Counted from the stretch's first letter, positions 1 through 8,569 are shown. The stretch: DNA of 64,000 nucleotides from JAWLBM01 sp041687675 (GCA_041687675.1 JAWLBM010000024.1:13143-77142); one strand, 5' to 3'. The notes: generated from the sequence alone by a model not told the origin. Translations and numbers: made by a program.

Positions 1-310
1 CGTCCAGCGCCGAGCCGCCGCCGAAGCAGACCACGCCGTCGCACGCGCCCGCCTTCAGCGCCTCGATGCCGGCGTAGACGTTGCTCTCCACCGGGTTGCC
101 CTTGACCTCGGAGAAGACGGTGACGGGAAGCCCCGCGTCGCGCAGGACGGCGACGGCGCCCTGTGTCATCGGCAGGTTGACCAGCCCCGGGTCGGTCACG
201 AACAGCGGCCGGCGGATGCCCGCGACGGCGCAGGCCTCCGCCAGTTCCTTGATGCGGCCGGCTCCGAAGCGGATCGAGTTGGGGTAGTTCCAGTTGGCGC
301 GGATGGTCAT
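1..310 (-). CDS. Iron-containing alcohol dehydrogenase, N-terminal part (runs off window)
   Basis: The first 103 residues are visible, beginning MTIRANWNYPNSIRFGAG and reaching the GGGSALD nucleotide-binding turn of the Fe-ADH (type III alcohol dehydrogenase) family. The metal-binding C-terminal half lies outside the window. Family members oxidise alcohols or reduce aldehydes with NAD(P) in the cytoplasm. It is the last visible gene of a minus-strand operon after an aldehyde dehydrogenase (145 bases upstream), so alcohol-to-aldehyde-to-acid oxidation is the natural reading. Substrate unknown. Confidence 0.85.
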   Translation of the reverse strand, partial: MTIRANWNYPNSIRFGAGRIKELAEACAVAGIRRPLFVTDPGLVNLPMTQGAVAVLRDAGLPVTVFSEVKGNPVESNVYAGIEALKAGACDGVVCFGGGSALD

Positions 311-455
311 GGGACGGGTCTTTCGGAGTGGCGGGGGGTCAGGCGGGTCTTGGACGGGGGCCGGGCGCCTGGCGCCGACGCCGGCAGGTCGTGGAGCCTT
401 CCCGAGGGGAGGCGGGCGCCGTCGGAGGGGGAGGCGGAGGGCGGTACCGCTCCCC

Positions 456-1859
456 TCACACCGGGGCCTTCCTGACGTAGTAGCTCTTCGGCCGGGTGAG
501 GCCGTGGAAGCCGAGGGGGGAGAGGGCGGCGCCGCGGCCGGTGTCCTTGACGCCGGTCCAGGTCAGCGCCGGGTCGAGGTAGTCGCAGCGGTTGACGAAG
601 ACGGTGCCGGTGGCGATGCGATCGCCGATGGCGGTGGCCGAGTCGAGGTCCTCGGTCCACAGCGAGGCGGTGAGGCCGTAGCGGCTGTCGTTCATCAACT
701 GCACCGCCTCTTCGTCGTCGCGCACCTTCATGATGCCGACGGCGGGGCCGAAGGTCTCCTCGGTCATGAACTCCATCTGGTGGTTCACGTCGGTGAGGAT
801 CTGCGGGGCGATGTAGGGCGTTCCCTCCCGGTCCGCCGGGAAGCTCTTCGGGTCGATGTGGGCGCGGGCGCCGAGGCGCAGCGCGCCGGCGATCTGGTCG
901 CGCACGGTCTGGGCGCCGCGGGTTCGAGCCATCGGGCCGAGGGTGGTCGCCTGGTCCGTCGGGTCGCCGAGCACGTAGCCCCTGGTGAAGTCGACGAAGC
1001 CCTCCACGAACTCGTCGTAGACCTTCTCGTGCACGTAGATGCGCTCGACGCCGCAGCAGCACTGGCCGGAGTTGAAGAAGGCGCCGTCGGCGATGTTCTC
1101 GATGGCGAACTGCATCTTCACGTCCGGCCGCACATAGGCCGGGTCCTTGCCGCCGAGCTCGAGGTTGAGCGGCAGGAAGCGGCCGACCGCCGCCTTCTCC
1201 ATGGCGACGCCGCCGGCGACCGAGCCGGTGAAGGCGACCATGTCCACCTTGCCGGAGGAGATGATGGCGGCGCTGTCGTCGTGAGTGAGCACGATGTGCT
1301 GGAAGACGCCCTTCGGCAGCCCGGCCGCGTCGAAGGCCTTCTGGAACCGCTCGGCGACGAGCAGCGTCTGGTCGGAGTGCTTCAGCACCACCGAGTTGCC
1401 CGCCATCAGCGCCGGCATCACCGAGTTGACGGTGGTGAGGTAGGGGTAGTTCCACGGCGCCAGCACGAACACCACGCCGAGCGGCTCGCGCGTGATGTAG
1501 CGGTGGGCGCCCGAGTCGCCGTTCTCCAGGCCCGAATCGAGCGGCGCCAGGCTCTCGGCCGCGATCTTCGCCATGTGGCGGGTGCGCTGCTCGACGCCGT
1601 TCAGCTCGAAGGGCGTGTAGCGGATCGGCCGGCCCATCTGCCAGGTCAGCTCCTCGGCGATCTCCTGCCGCATCGCCAGCATCGCCTCGAGCCCCTTCAG
1701 GCAGTAGCCGATGCGCTCGTCGAGCGACAGCGCCGCCCAGTCGCGCTGCGCGTCGCGGGCGGCGGAGAACACCTTGTCGATCTCGGCCGGGGTCGCCGTC
1801 TCGCGCTCGGCGTAGACGCGGCCGTCGACCGGGGAGATCAGCTTCATCGTCTTGGTCAT
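456..1859 (-). CDS. Aldehyde dehydrogenase family protein (467 aa)
   Basis: Full-length NAD(P)-dependent aldehyde dehydrogenase. Visible are the cofactor and active-site blocks PWNYP (near 112), FTGSVAGG (near 207), the catalytic-Glu block LELGGKDP (near 228) and the catalytic-Cys block NSGQCCCG (near 262). The ATG at 1859 (MTKTMKLISP) is preceded by GGAGCAG at good spacing; the frame stays open 36 codons further but without family resemblance. It lies between the glutamine-synthetase-like gene and the Fe-ADH, all co-directional, so it probably oxidises the aldehyde made by the Fe-ADH. The specific substrate cannot be read from sequence. Confidence 0.92.
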   Translation of the reverse strand: MTKTMKLISPVDGRVYAERETATPAEIDKVFSAARDAQRDWAALSLDERIGYCLKGLEAMLAMRQEIAEELTWQMGRPIRYTPFELNGVEQRTRHMAKIAAESLAPLDSGLENGDSGAHRYITREPLGVVFVLAPWNYPYLTTVNSVMPALMAGNSVVLKHSDQTLLVAERFQKAFDAAGLPKGVFQHIVLTHDDSAAIISSGKVDMVAFTGSVAGGVAMEKAAVGRFLPLNLELGGKDPAYVRPDVKMQFAIENIADGAFFNSGQCCCGVERIYVHEKVYDEFVEGFVDFTRGYVLGDPTDQATTLGPMARTRGAQTVRDQIAGALRLGARAHIDPKSFPADREGTPYIAPQILTDVNHQMEFMTEETFGPAVGIMKVRDDEEAVQLMNDSRYGLTASLWTEDLDSATAIGDRIATGTVFVNRCDYLDPALTWTGVKDTGRGAALSPLGFHGLTRPKSYYVRKAPV

Positions 1860-2013
1860 GATCGTTTCTGCTCCAGATGGTCCATCCCTACGGGGGACGG
1901 TGGCCGCGAGGCGGCCGGAAGCGGGTCGTCTTCCTGGCGTCCGCGGTCCGGTTCCGGCGAGGCGCAAGGCCGGGGTCGCTTCGGCCCGGGGGAAGGAGCC
2001 CCTGGCCCTGCAC

Positions 2014-3375
2014 TCAATACTTCTCGAACCCCCGCTTCAGCTCCCAGTCGGTGATGCGGCGGTCGTATTCGAACTGCTCCCACTCGGCGGTGTGGATGTA
2101 GTGCTCCATCACCTCGTCCCCGAAGGCGGCGCGGAGCATAGCCGAATGGCGCATGGTCTCGATCGCCTCGCGCAGGGTCTTCGGGATGTGGCGGATGCCC
2201 TCGGTCGAGTAGGCGTCGCCGGCGAAGGCGGGCTCCAGCTCCATCCGGTTCTCGATCCCCGAGAGGCCGGCCGCCAGCATCGCCGCATAGGCCAGGTGCG
2301 GGTTGAGGTCGGCGCCGCCGATCCGGCACTCGGCGCGGATCGCCTTGCTGTTCTCGCCGACCACGCGGAAGCCGGCGGTGCGGTTGTCGTGGCTCCAGAT
2401 CGCCTTGGTCGGGGCGAAGGTGCCGACCTGGAAACGCTTGTAGCTGTTGATGTAGGGGGCGAGGAACCAGGTGATCTCCCGGGCGTGGGTGAGGAGCCCG
2501 CCGAGGTAGTGCCGCATCATCTCCGACATGCCCTGCTCGGCCGCCTTGTCGAGGAACAGCGGCGTGCCGTCCCTGGTCCACAGCGACTGGTGGACATGGC
2601 AGGAGGAGCCGGCGAGGTCGTAGGCGTACTTGGACATGAAGGTGACCGCCTTTCCCTGCAGGAAGGCCATCTCCTTGATGCCTGTCTTCATGATGGCGTG
2701 CTCGTCCGCCATGGTGAGCGCATCGGCGTAGCGGACGTTGATCTCCTCCTGGCCGGGGCCCCACTCGCCCTTCGAGTTCTCCACCCGGATGCCCGCCTCG
2801 GAGAGCCGGTTGCGGATCTCCCGCATGAACGGCTCGTCCATGGTGGTCGGCAGCATGCCGTAGTCGGCGATGTGGTCGGTGAAGGTCCGGAGCTGGCGGA
2901 AGCCCTTGTCGGCGGCCGTGCGGTAGGTCTCGTCGAAGAGGTAGAACTCGAGCTCGGAGGCCATGTAGGCCTTCCAGCCCTTTTCGTCGAGCCGGGCGAT
3001 CTGCCGCCTCAGCAGCGCGCGCGGGGAGTGCGGCACGTCATGGTGGTGATGGTCCTGCACGTCGCAGATCACCAGGGCCGTGCCCGGCAGCCAGGGCGTC
3101 AGCCGCAGCGTCGCCATGTCCGGCCTCAGCACGAAATCGCCGTAGCCCTTCGCCCAGGATGTGGCCGCGTAGCCCGGCACCGGCTCCATGTCGATGTCGA
3201 CCGTGAGCAGGTAGTTGCAGGCGTGCGTCTCCTCCCAGCTGTCGAGGAAATGGGCCGCGGCGAAGCGCTTGCCCATCAGCCGGCCCTGCATGTCGACGAA
3301 GGCGACGTTGACCGTGTCGATGGTGCCGTTGGCGACGCCGGTCTTGAGATCGTCGAGGGTCAGATTGCCGGGCAT
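2014..3375 (-). CDS. Glutamine synthetase family protein, probable gamma-glutamyl-amine ligase (453 aa)
   Basis: A GlnA-fold ligase with the ATP/metal blocks: ASELEFYLFD (near 140), EINVRYADAL, the SCHVHQSLW block and NRTAGFRVVGE near 335. Length is about 450 residues, as in PuuA/GlnT/IpuC-like enzymes that join glutamate to an amine, and shorter than many housekeeping GlnA proteins. The tyrosine-adenylylation loop of GlnA is not apparent. The ATG at 3375 has AAGGAGG 11 bases upstream, which decides the start. Neighbours (N-formylglutamate amidohydrolase-like, ALDH, Fe-ADH, divergent RpiR) favour gamma-glutamylation in catabolism rather than ammonia assimilation. That role is inference. Confidence 0.88.
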   Translation of the reverse strand: MPGNLTLDDLKTGVANGTIDTVNVAFVDMQGRLMGKRFAAAHFLDSWEETHACNYLLTVDIDMEPVPGYAATSWAKGYGDFVLRPDMATLRLTPWLPGTALVICDVQDHHHHDVPHSPRALLRRQIARLDEKGWKAYMASELEFYLFDETYRTAADKGFRQLRTFTDHIADYGMLPTTMDEPFMREIRNRLSEAGIRVENSKGEWGPGQEEINVRYADALTMADEHAIMKTGIKEMAFLQGKAVTFMSKYAYDLAGSSCHVHQSLWTRDGTPLFLDKAAEQGMSEMMRHYLGGLLTHAREITWFLAPYINSYKRFQVGTFAPTKAIWSHDNRTAGFRVVGENSKAIRAECRIGGADLNPHLAYAAMLAAGLSGIENRMELEPAFAGDAYSTEGIRHIPKTLREAIETMRHSAMLRAAFGDEVMEHYIHTAEWEQFEYDRRITDWELKRGFEKY

Positions 3376-3463
3376 GATGGTGTTGAGCCTCCTTCGCGGT
3401 GTGCATGCACTTCCGGCCGGATCCCGCCGCCTCGCGCGGCCCGGGGTCCGCCGGGAAACCTCC

Positions 3464-4288
3464 TCAGCCAGGCGGCGCGCCGCCTGGCGCTCCACGAGAC
3501 GTTGCCGCCCCGGCCCTCGTCAAGGGGGACCGGCGGCCGAGGCCCGCGCGGGCGTCGGCGACGGCGGCGGCGAGGCGGGCGCCCCAGCGGGCCTCGGCCG
3601 CCGCCTCGCGCACCTCGTCGTTGCGGATCTCGATCATCGCCGCCGGAAGGCCGCGCGAGACGGCGTGCCGGGTCAGCGTGAAGTAGACCTCGTTCGCCGG
3701 GCTGTAGGGCTGGTTCTCGGCGACGACCAGCCCCGGTTCGCTGGCCAGCACGTCGATCATGCCGCGGCCGAGAGCGTCGTTCTCGTCGAACAGGATGCCG
3801 ACGTGGAGCGGCCGGTGGACGCCACGGTAGACCGGCGTGAAGGTGTGGACCGCCACCACCGCCACGGGGCCCGCCGCCCGCGCCGCCTGGCGGGTGACCA
3901 CCGTGTCGAGTGCGGCGTGGTAGGGCTCGTAGACGGTGCGGATCCGCTCGGCCATGTCCGCGGCGGTGATGTCGCGGTTGCCGGGGATCTCGGTGGTCTC
4001 CGAAAGGGCGGGCGCGAAGGTGGGGGAGCCGATCGGCCGGTTGAGGTCCACCACCAGCCGGGACACGGTCGCCGCGACCAGCGGCGCGTCGAGGCGGCGG
4101 CTCATCTCGCGGGCGACGCCGAGGGCGCCCGGATCCCAGGCGATGTGCGCCTCGCGCGCCTCCGGCGGCAGTCCGAGGTCGCCCCAGGGCGGCGGGAAGC
4201 GGTTGGACGCGTGGTCGACCACGATCACGGCCGCGCCGCGCCCGTCCGGGTTCTCCACCGAAAACGGCTGCAGATCCTCCGCCGACAC
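3464..4288 (-). CDS. N-formylglutamate amidohydrolase family protein
   Basis: The family signature is clear: PFSVENPDGRGAAVIVVDHA (near 8-27), the metal and active-site region around VVAVHTFTPVY, and a C-terminal MIEIRNDEV block. Known members hydrolyse N-formylglutamate (HutG type) or related gamma-amide substrates. First gene of the minus operon, 88 bases ahead of the ligase. The start is uncertain: there is no ATG near the conserved N-terminus. GTG 4288 (VSAEDLQPF) has a GGGG stretch just upstream; GTG 4300 and TTG 4399 are in frame. In this setting it may cleave gamma-glutamyl adducts rather than formylglutamate, which is inference. Confidence 0.85.
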   Translation of the reverse strand: MSAEDLQPFSVENPDGRGAAVIVVDHASNRFPPPWGDLGLPPEAREAHIAWDPGALGVAREMSRRLDAPLVAATVSRLVVDLNRPIGSPTFAPALSETTEIPGNRDITAADMAERIRTVYEPYHAALDTVVTRQAARAAGPVAVVAVHTFTPVYRGVHRPLHVGILFDENDALGRGMIDVLASEPGLVVAENQPYSPANEVYFTLTRHAVSRGLPAAMIEIRNDEVREAAAEARWGARLAAAVADARAGLGRRSPLTRAGAATSRGAPGGAPPG

Positions 4289-4403
4289 CCATGCCCCCAC
4301 TTCGTCGAAGCCGGCGGACTGTGCAATCCTGCCGATCCGGCTGCCGCCGAGTCCCGGCGGATTTTGTAACAACGTGACCACATCGCGAGGACAAGTCAAT
4401 TCC

Positions 4404-4419
4404 TGTAATCAGGGTTACA
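4404..4419. promoter_or_regulatory. Inverted repeat TGTAA-N6-TTACA, candidate RpiR operator
   Basis: Perfect 5+5 inverted repeat in the divergent gap between the amidohydrolase operon and the RpiR regulator. HexR, an RpiR-family protein, recognises a closely similar TGTAA/TTACA palindrome with a 5-base spacer, so this is a plausible autoregulatory and operon operator. A related half-site (TTGTAAC) occurs at 4365-4371. Confidence 0.5.
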
Positions 4420-4469
4420 TTCGGGCCGGGCGACCGGTCCGGCCCGCCCCGTCCGCGGAGCCTGAATTC

Positions 4470-5333
4470 ATGAGCCTCATCGAGCCGGCCGACCTCACCA
4501 TCGCCGAGCGGATCCGCTCGGAGATGCACCGCTTCACCCCGCGGGAGCGCAAGGCGGCGCAGGCGCTGCTCGCCAACTACCCCGTCGCCGGGCTGGAAAC
4601 GGTGGCCGAGTTCGCCGGCCGCGCCTCCGTGAGCGGGCCGACGGTCCTGCGCTTCGTCGGGCGCCTCGGCTTCGGCGGCTACCCGGAGTTCCAGCGGGCG
4701 CTGCGCGACGAACTCGACAAGCAGGTGCAGTCGCCGCTCGCCAAGGGCCGCTTCGCCCACGAGGTCTCGGGGGAGGGACCCTACGCCCGCTTCCGCGACG
4801 CGCTGGTCGAGAACCTGGTCGAGACCTTCCGGCGCCTGCCGGAGGCGGAGTTCGATGCGCTGGTCGAGACGCTGACGGACCGCCGGCGCCGGGTCCATGC
4901 GATCGGCGGCCGCTTCACCGACAGCCTAGCCATGCACCTCGTCAGCCACCTGAGGGTGATCCGCTCCGGGGTGGTCCACGTCTCCGGCCAGCCCGGCAAC
5001 TGGCGCGACCAGATGATCGACATGGGTCCGCGCGACGTGCTGGTCGTCTTCGACATCCGCCGCTACCAGGAGGACCTTGCCGTCTTCGCCGAGGCCGCCG
5101 CCCGCCGCGGGCTCACCCTCGTGCTGTTCACCGACCAGTGGCTGTCGCCGATAGCGCGCCTCGCCCGGCACGTCGTCCCGGCGCGGGTGCAGGTGTCCTC
5201 GCGCTGGGACTCGATGACGGCGATGCTCGGCGTCGTCGAGGCCGTGCTCGCGGCGGCCACGGAGCGGACCTGGGACGAGTCGAGCCGGCGGATCGCCTCC
5301 ATCGAGGCGCTGAAGGGCGGGGGACGGCCGTGA
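4470..5333 (+). CDS. RpiR family transcriptional regulator (287 aa)
   Basis: N-terminal HTH_6 domain (about 10-85) with TPRERKAAQALLANYP and the recognition segment VSGPTVLRFVGRLGFGGYPE, followed by a C-terminal SIS sugar-isomerase fold (about 130-270; VHAIGGRFTDSLA, MGPRDVLVVFDIRRY) that binds the effector. The ATG at 4470 begins MSLIEPADLTIAERI, the usual RpiR opening; longer in-frame extension has no family similarity. Divergent from the ligase/dehydrogenase operon with a palindrome between them, so it is the likely regulator of that operon. It overlaps cobU by 4 bases (GTGA). Confidence 0.92.
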   Translation: MSLIEPADLTIAERIRSEMHRFTPRERKAAQALLANYPVAGLETVAEFAGRASVSGPTVLRFVGRLGFGGYPEFQRALRDELDKQVQSPLAKGRFAHEVSGEGPYARFRDALVENLVETFRRLPEAEFDALVETLTDRRRRVHAIGGRFTDSLAMHLVSHLRVIRSGVVHVSGQPGNWRDQMIDMGPRDVLVVFDIRRYQEDLAVFAEAAARRGLTLVLFTDQWLSPIARLARHVVPARVQVSSRWDSMTAMLGVVEAVLAAATERTWDESSRRIASIEALKGGGRP

Positions 5334-5854
5334 CGGGCGGGCTCACCTTCGTGCTCGGCGGCGCCCGCTCCGGCAAGAGCCGGCACGCCGAGGCGCTGGT
5401 GCGCGCGGCCGGCCGCGGGCCGTGGACCTACATCGCCACCGCCCAGGCCTTCGACGCCGAGATGGAGGAGCGCATCGCCCGGCACCGGCTGGATCGGGGG
5501 GAAGGCTGGACGACCGTCGATGCGCCGCATGATCTCGCAGCGGCCGTCGCGGAGGCCGCCGGCCGCGGCGCGCCGGTGCTGGTCGACTGCCTCACCCTGT
5601 GGCTCACCAACCGCCTGCTCGCCGAGGCGGACCTCGAGGCCGAGAGCGCCGGGCTCGTCGCGGCGCTCGCGAGGGCTGCGGGGGCGGCGCCGCTGGTGGT
5701 GGTCTCCAACGAGGTCGGGCTCGGCATCGTGCCGGACAACGCACTCTCCCGCCGCTTCCGCGACGCCGCCGGCCGGCTGCACCAGAGGGTGGCCGAGACG
5801 GCGGACCGGGTGGTGCTGGTGGTCGCGGGGCTTCCCCTGGCGGTGAAGGGCTGA
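5330..5854 (+). CDS. cobU: Bifunctional adenosylcobinamide kinase / adenosylcobinamide-phosphate guanylyltransferase
   Basis: CobU/CobP, which phosphorylates adenosylcobinamide and transfers GMP to it late in cobalamin assembly. The P-loop GGARSGKS is at 8-15, followed by YIATAQAFDAEMEERIARHR, the VDCLTLWLTN block and VSNEVGLGIVPDN, all family hallmarks; 174 residues is the normal length. The GTG at 5330 overlaps the stop of the RpiR gene (GTGA), so translation is probably coupled. No other cobalamin gene and no cobalamin riboswitch is visible nearby. Confidence 0.95.
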   Translation: MTGGLTFVLGGARSGKSRHAEALVRAAGRGPWTYIATAQAFDAEMEERIARHRLDRGEGWTTVDAPHDLAAAVAEAAGRGAPVLVDCLTLWLTNRLLAEADLEAESAGLVAALARAAGAAPLVVVSNEVGLGIVPDNALSRRFRDAAGRLHQRVAETADRVVLVVAGLPLAVKG

Positions 5855-6007
5855 GGCGCCGCGGCGGAGCCAACCACCAGGACGTGCCGGCACGTGCGGG
5901 GGAGGGGTGGAACCGCAGGCCGCCGAACTCGGTCCCTGCGGCCAAGGCGCCTCGGCGGGGGGACGCCGTCCCGAGGCGGAAAATGCCCCGAGGCGGAAGA
6001 CGTCCCC

Positions 6008-6259
6008 TCAGGAGGCGCGGCGGCGCTCGTCGTCCGCCGGCAGCTCGGTGCCGCCGCCGTCGCCGTCGCCCGTGCGCTCCAGCGCGTCGAGCAATTCAGT
6101 GAAACGCTCGGGAATCGGTTCCGAGAGTACGCTCTCGTACTCGGCCTTCAGCCGACGGCCGATGGCGGCCTGGAGGTCGGAGGGGAGGGGATCGGAACGG
6201 CCGCCCTTCGGTCTGTCCGACGGGGGGGGCCGTCTGGTGCCGTTCTGATGTGTGCTCAC
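6008..6259 (-). CDS. nepR: NepR-family anti-sigma factor
   Basis: The core (about 33-61) IGRRLKAEYESVLSEPIPER plus FTELLDALE matches the NepR pattern IGxxLRxxYxxVxxxPVPxRFxxLLxxL. NepR binds and holds the ECF sigma factor EcfG until PhyR-P titrates it, controlling the alphaproteobacterial general stress response. An 83-residue protein from the GTG at 6259 (GGAAAG upstream); GTG 6310 is an alternative. It stands apart from any phyR or ecfG in this window, so it could be the main copy or a paralogue. It is divergent from a lipid kinase behind an EcfG-type promoter match. Confidence 0.8.
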   Translation of the reverse strand: MSTHQNGTRRPPPSDRPKGGRSDPLPSDLQAAIGRRLKAEYESVLSEPIPERFTELLDALERTGDGDGGGTELPADDERRRAS

Positions 6260-6403
6260 GTCGTCTTTCCGTCGTGATCGCGGTTTGGTGTTCGCGCCGA
6301 CCCTCCCCACAGGATCGCCACGCGGGGTGCACTATGCCTCATTTCGCCGACGAGCGGTGAACTTTTGCGCAACACAAGGAAGAAAACGCGAAACTTTCCA
6401 CCG

Positions 6404-6428
6404 GGAACGCTTGACTCAGACGCGCGTT
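6404..6428 (+). promoter_or_regulatory. EcfG (general stress) sigma promoter GGAAC-N16-CGTT
   Basis: GGAAC at 6404-6408 and CGTT at 6425-6428, spacer exactly 16: a full match to the EcfG consensus. It points at the lipid kinase start at 6510, giving a leader of about 75 bases, and lies opposite the NepR gene. Chance matches are possible, about one per window of this size and composition by my rough estimate. Confidence 0.6.
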
Positions 6429-6509
6429 GAGGCGGCGAACCCGTCCCCGGCGGCGGGGTCGCGCCGCACCGTCTTGTGCCCCCGATCGGGCGATGCCATC
6501 TCAGCGCCG

Positions 6510-7526
6510 ATGACCGACGTCTCCGCCCCGCACCAGCCCTCCGACGCCGCCGCGCCCGCCGGCGAGCAGCACCCGGCCGTGTTCGGCATGCGGGTCGCGG
6601 TGGCGATCAACGCCAAGGCGGGGGCGGCGCGCGACTGCGACCGGCGCGAGATCAAGGACAGCATCGCCGAGGCGGTGGAGACGATCGGCTCGCTGGTGGA
6701 GATCAGCTTCGTCGAGCCGCGGAACTGGCGCCCGGCGCTGGCGGCCCTCGCCCGCCGCGACGACGTCGACGCGGTGATCGTCGGCGGCGGCGACGGCTCG
6801 GTGTCGACCGCGGGGTCGATCTTCGTCGGAACGGGCAAGGCGATGGGCGTGATCCCGCTCGGCACCTTCAACCTGTTCGCCCGCTCGCTCAGGATCCCGA
6901 TCGGCTTCGCGGCGGCTCTGGATGCCCTGGAGCAGAGCACGGTGGAGACCCTCGACGTCGGCGAGATGACCGACGGCGCCGGCCACCGGCACCTGTTCCT
7001 CCACCACGTCAGCCTCGGCTTCCACCCGCGCTTCATCGAGATCCGCGACGCGATGCCCTACGGCTCGCGGCTCGGCAAGATGCTGGCCTCGCTGAAGGTC
7101 TGGCGGCGGACGATGGCCTCGCTGCGGCGGCTGTCGCTGTCCTTCTCCGGCGACCTCGAGCGGCCGAGGCACCACTACCACCAGGTCGCCGTGACGGTCG
7201 GCTCCTTCCGCGAGGGCCTGATCGACTTCCCGCACGCCGAGAACCTGACCACCGGCGACCTCGACCTCGTCCTCCTGCCCGCCCGCGGGCGCATGGACTT
7301 CCTCAAGGCGGCACTGCTCGCCGCCATAGGCCGCTGGCGGAGCAACCCGATGCTGGAGGTGCATCCGCTGAAGCGCATCGTCATCGACGGCAACTCGCGA
7401 AAGCTCCCGGTGTCGCTTGACGGCGAGGTGACCCGCCGCCCCCTGCCATTCGCCATCGAGGTCCGGCCCAAGGCGCTGAAGGTGCTCCACCCGTCGTCCC
7501 CGAAGGCTGCGCCCGCCGCCCCATGA
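6510..7526 (+). CDS. Diacylglycerol kinase / YegS-like lipid kinase (338 aa)
   Basis: DAGK catalytic domain: VAINAKAGAARDC (near 30-42), the nucleotide loop VIVGGGDGSVSTAG (near 89-102) and the substrate-site block GVIPLGTFNLFARSLRIP (near 113-130), with the C-terminal beta domain ending in SLDGEV. Family members phosphorylate diacylglycerol or other lipids, usually at the membrane. The ATG at 6510 has a weak ribosome site; MRVAVAINA at about residue 27 is another possible start. The GGAAC-N16-CGTT promoter upstream suggests stress induction. Confidence 0.88.
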   Translation: MTDVSAPHQPSDAAAPAGEQHPAVFGMRVAVAINAKAGAARDCDRREIKDSIAEAVETIGSLVEISFVEPRNWRPALAALARRDDVDAVIVGGGDGSVSTAGSIFVGTGKAMGVIPLGTFNLFARSLRIPIGFAAALDALEQSTVETLDVGEMTDGAGHRHLFLHHVSLGFHPRFIEIRDAMPYGSRLGKMLASLKVWRRTMASLRRLSLSFSGDLERPRHHYHQVAVTVGSFREGLIDFPHAENLTTGDLDLVLLPARGRMDFLKAALLAAIGRWRSNPMLEVHPLKRIVIDGNSRKLPVSLDGEVTRRPLPFAIEVRPKALKVLHPSSPKAAPAAP

Positions 7527-7669
7527 CAGCCGATCCCCCGCCTGCTAGGAGTGCGGCGCGGCGGGGAGCGGATTCCTCCCCCTCCGCGGCGACCACGCGG
7601 CGGACGGAGAGTGGCGTCCCCGTCCTTGCGGGGAAACGCGCGAAAAGAGCTGACCGGAGCCTTGTCGAC

Positions 7670-8566
7670 ATGCTGATCGGGATCGATTGGGGCGGCACCA
7701 AGATGGAGGTGATCGGGCTCGGCGAGGACGGCGCCGAACTGGTCCGGCACCGGATCCCGACCCCGCGCGAGGACTACGACGCCTCGATCCGCGCCGTGCA
7801 GGACCTTGTCGCCCATGCCGAGGGCGTCACCGGGCTGACCGGCACCGTCGGCCTCGGGATCCCGGGCAGCCCCAACCCGCGCACCGGGCTGATCCGCAAC
7901 GCCAACTCCTGGTGGCTGAACGGCCGGCCGCTGGCGGCGGACCTCGAGCAGGCGCTCGGCCGGCCGGTGCGGCTCTCCAACGACGGCAACTGCCTCGCCG
8001 TCTCCGAGGCGGTGGACGGGGCCGGCGCCGGCTGCCACGTGGTGCACGGCGTCATCATCGGCACCGGCCACGGCTCGGGGATCGCCATCGACGGGCGGCC
8101 GCACGACGGCTTCCAGGGACTCGGCGGCGAGATCGGCCACTACACCCTGCCCTGGCCGAAGGAGGGCGAGGTGCCGGGGCCGCGCTGCTGGTGCGGGCGC
8201 GACGGCTGCCTGGAGATGTTCTGCTCCGGCACGGGCTTCCAGGCCGACTACGAGCGCGCCACCGGAAAGGCGCCGAAGGGCGCCGAGATCGTCGCGCGGA
8301 TGCGCGCCGGCGAGCCCGCCGCGCTGGCCAGCTACCGGCGCTATGTCGACCGGCTCGCCCGGTCGCTGGCGCTGATCGTCGACATCCTCGACCCGGACGT
8401 CTTCGTGCTCGGCGGCGGCATGTCCAACGTCGACGAGCTCTACCGGGACCTGCCGCCGGCGATCGCGCCCTATGTCTTCGCCGACGAGGTGGCGACGCCG
8501 ATCCGCAGGGCGGTCCACGGCGACAGTTCGGGCGTGCGCGGGGCGGCCTGGCTCTGGAAGGCGTGA
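7670..8566 (+). CDS. ROK family sugar kinase, fructokinase/Mak-like (298 aa)
   Basis: N-terminal phosphate-binding motif GIDWGGTKMEV (4-14), sugar-binding region SNDGNCLA and GGEIGHYTLPW, and the ROK zinc cluster RCWCGRDGCLE (about 179-189). The spacing resembles Mak-type fructokinases more than NagK. It phosphorylates a hexose with ATP in the cytoplasm. The ATG at 7670 begins MLIGIDWGGTK. The fructose transporter operon lies 6 kb downstream, so fructose is a reasonable substrate, but this is not proven. Confidence 0.88.
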   Translation: MLIGIDWGGTKMEVIGLGEDGAELVRHRIPTPREDYDASIRAVQDLVAHAEGVTGLTGTVGLGIPGSPNPRTGLIRNANSWWLNGRPLAADLEQALGRPVRLSNDGNCLAVSEAVDGAGAGCHVVHGVIIGTGHGSGIAIDGRPHDGFQGLGGEIGHYTLPWPKEGEVPGPRCWCGRDGCLEMFCSGTGFQADYERATGKAPKGAEIVARMRAGEPAALASYRRYVDRLARSLALIVDILDPDVFVLGGGMSNVDELYRDLPPAIAPYVFADEVATPIRRAVHGDSSGVRGAAWLWKA

Positions 8567-8569
8567 CGG

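Noticed and set aside
5931..5956. GGAAC at about 5931 with CGGT 16 bases later as an EcfG promoter
   Set aside because: The -10 differs at a core position and the element points into the NepR 3' end, not at a gene start.
5855..6007. Cobalamin riboswitch near cobU
   Set aside because: The interval lies downstream of cobU and lacks the B12-box sequence; only a short repeated CCGAGGCGGAA is seen.
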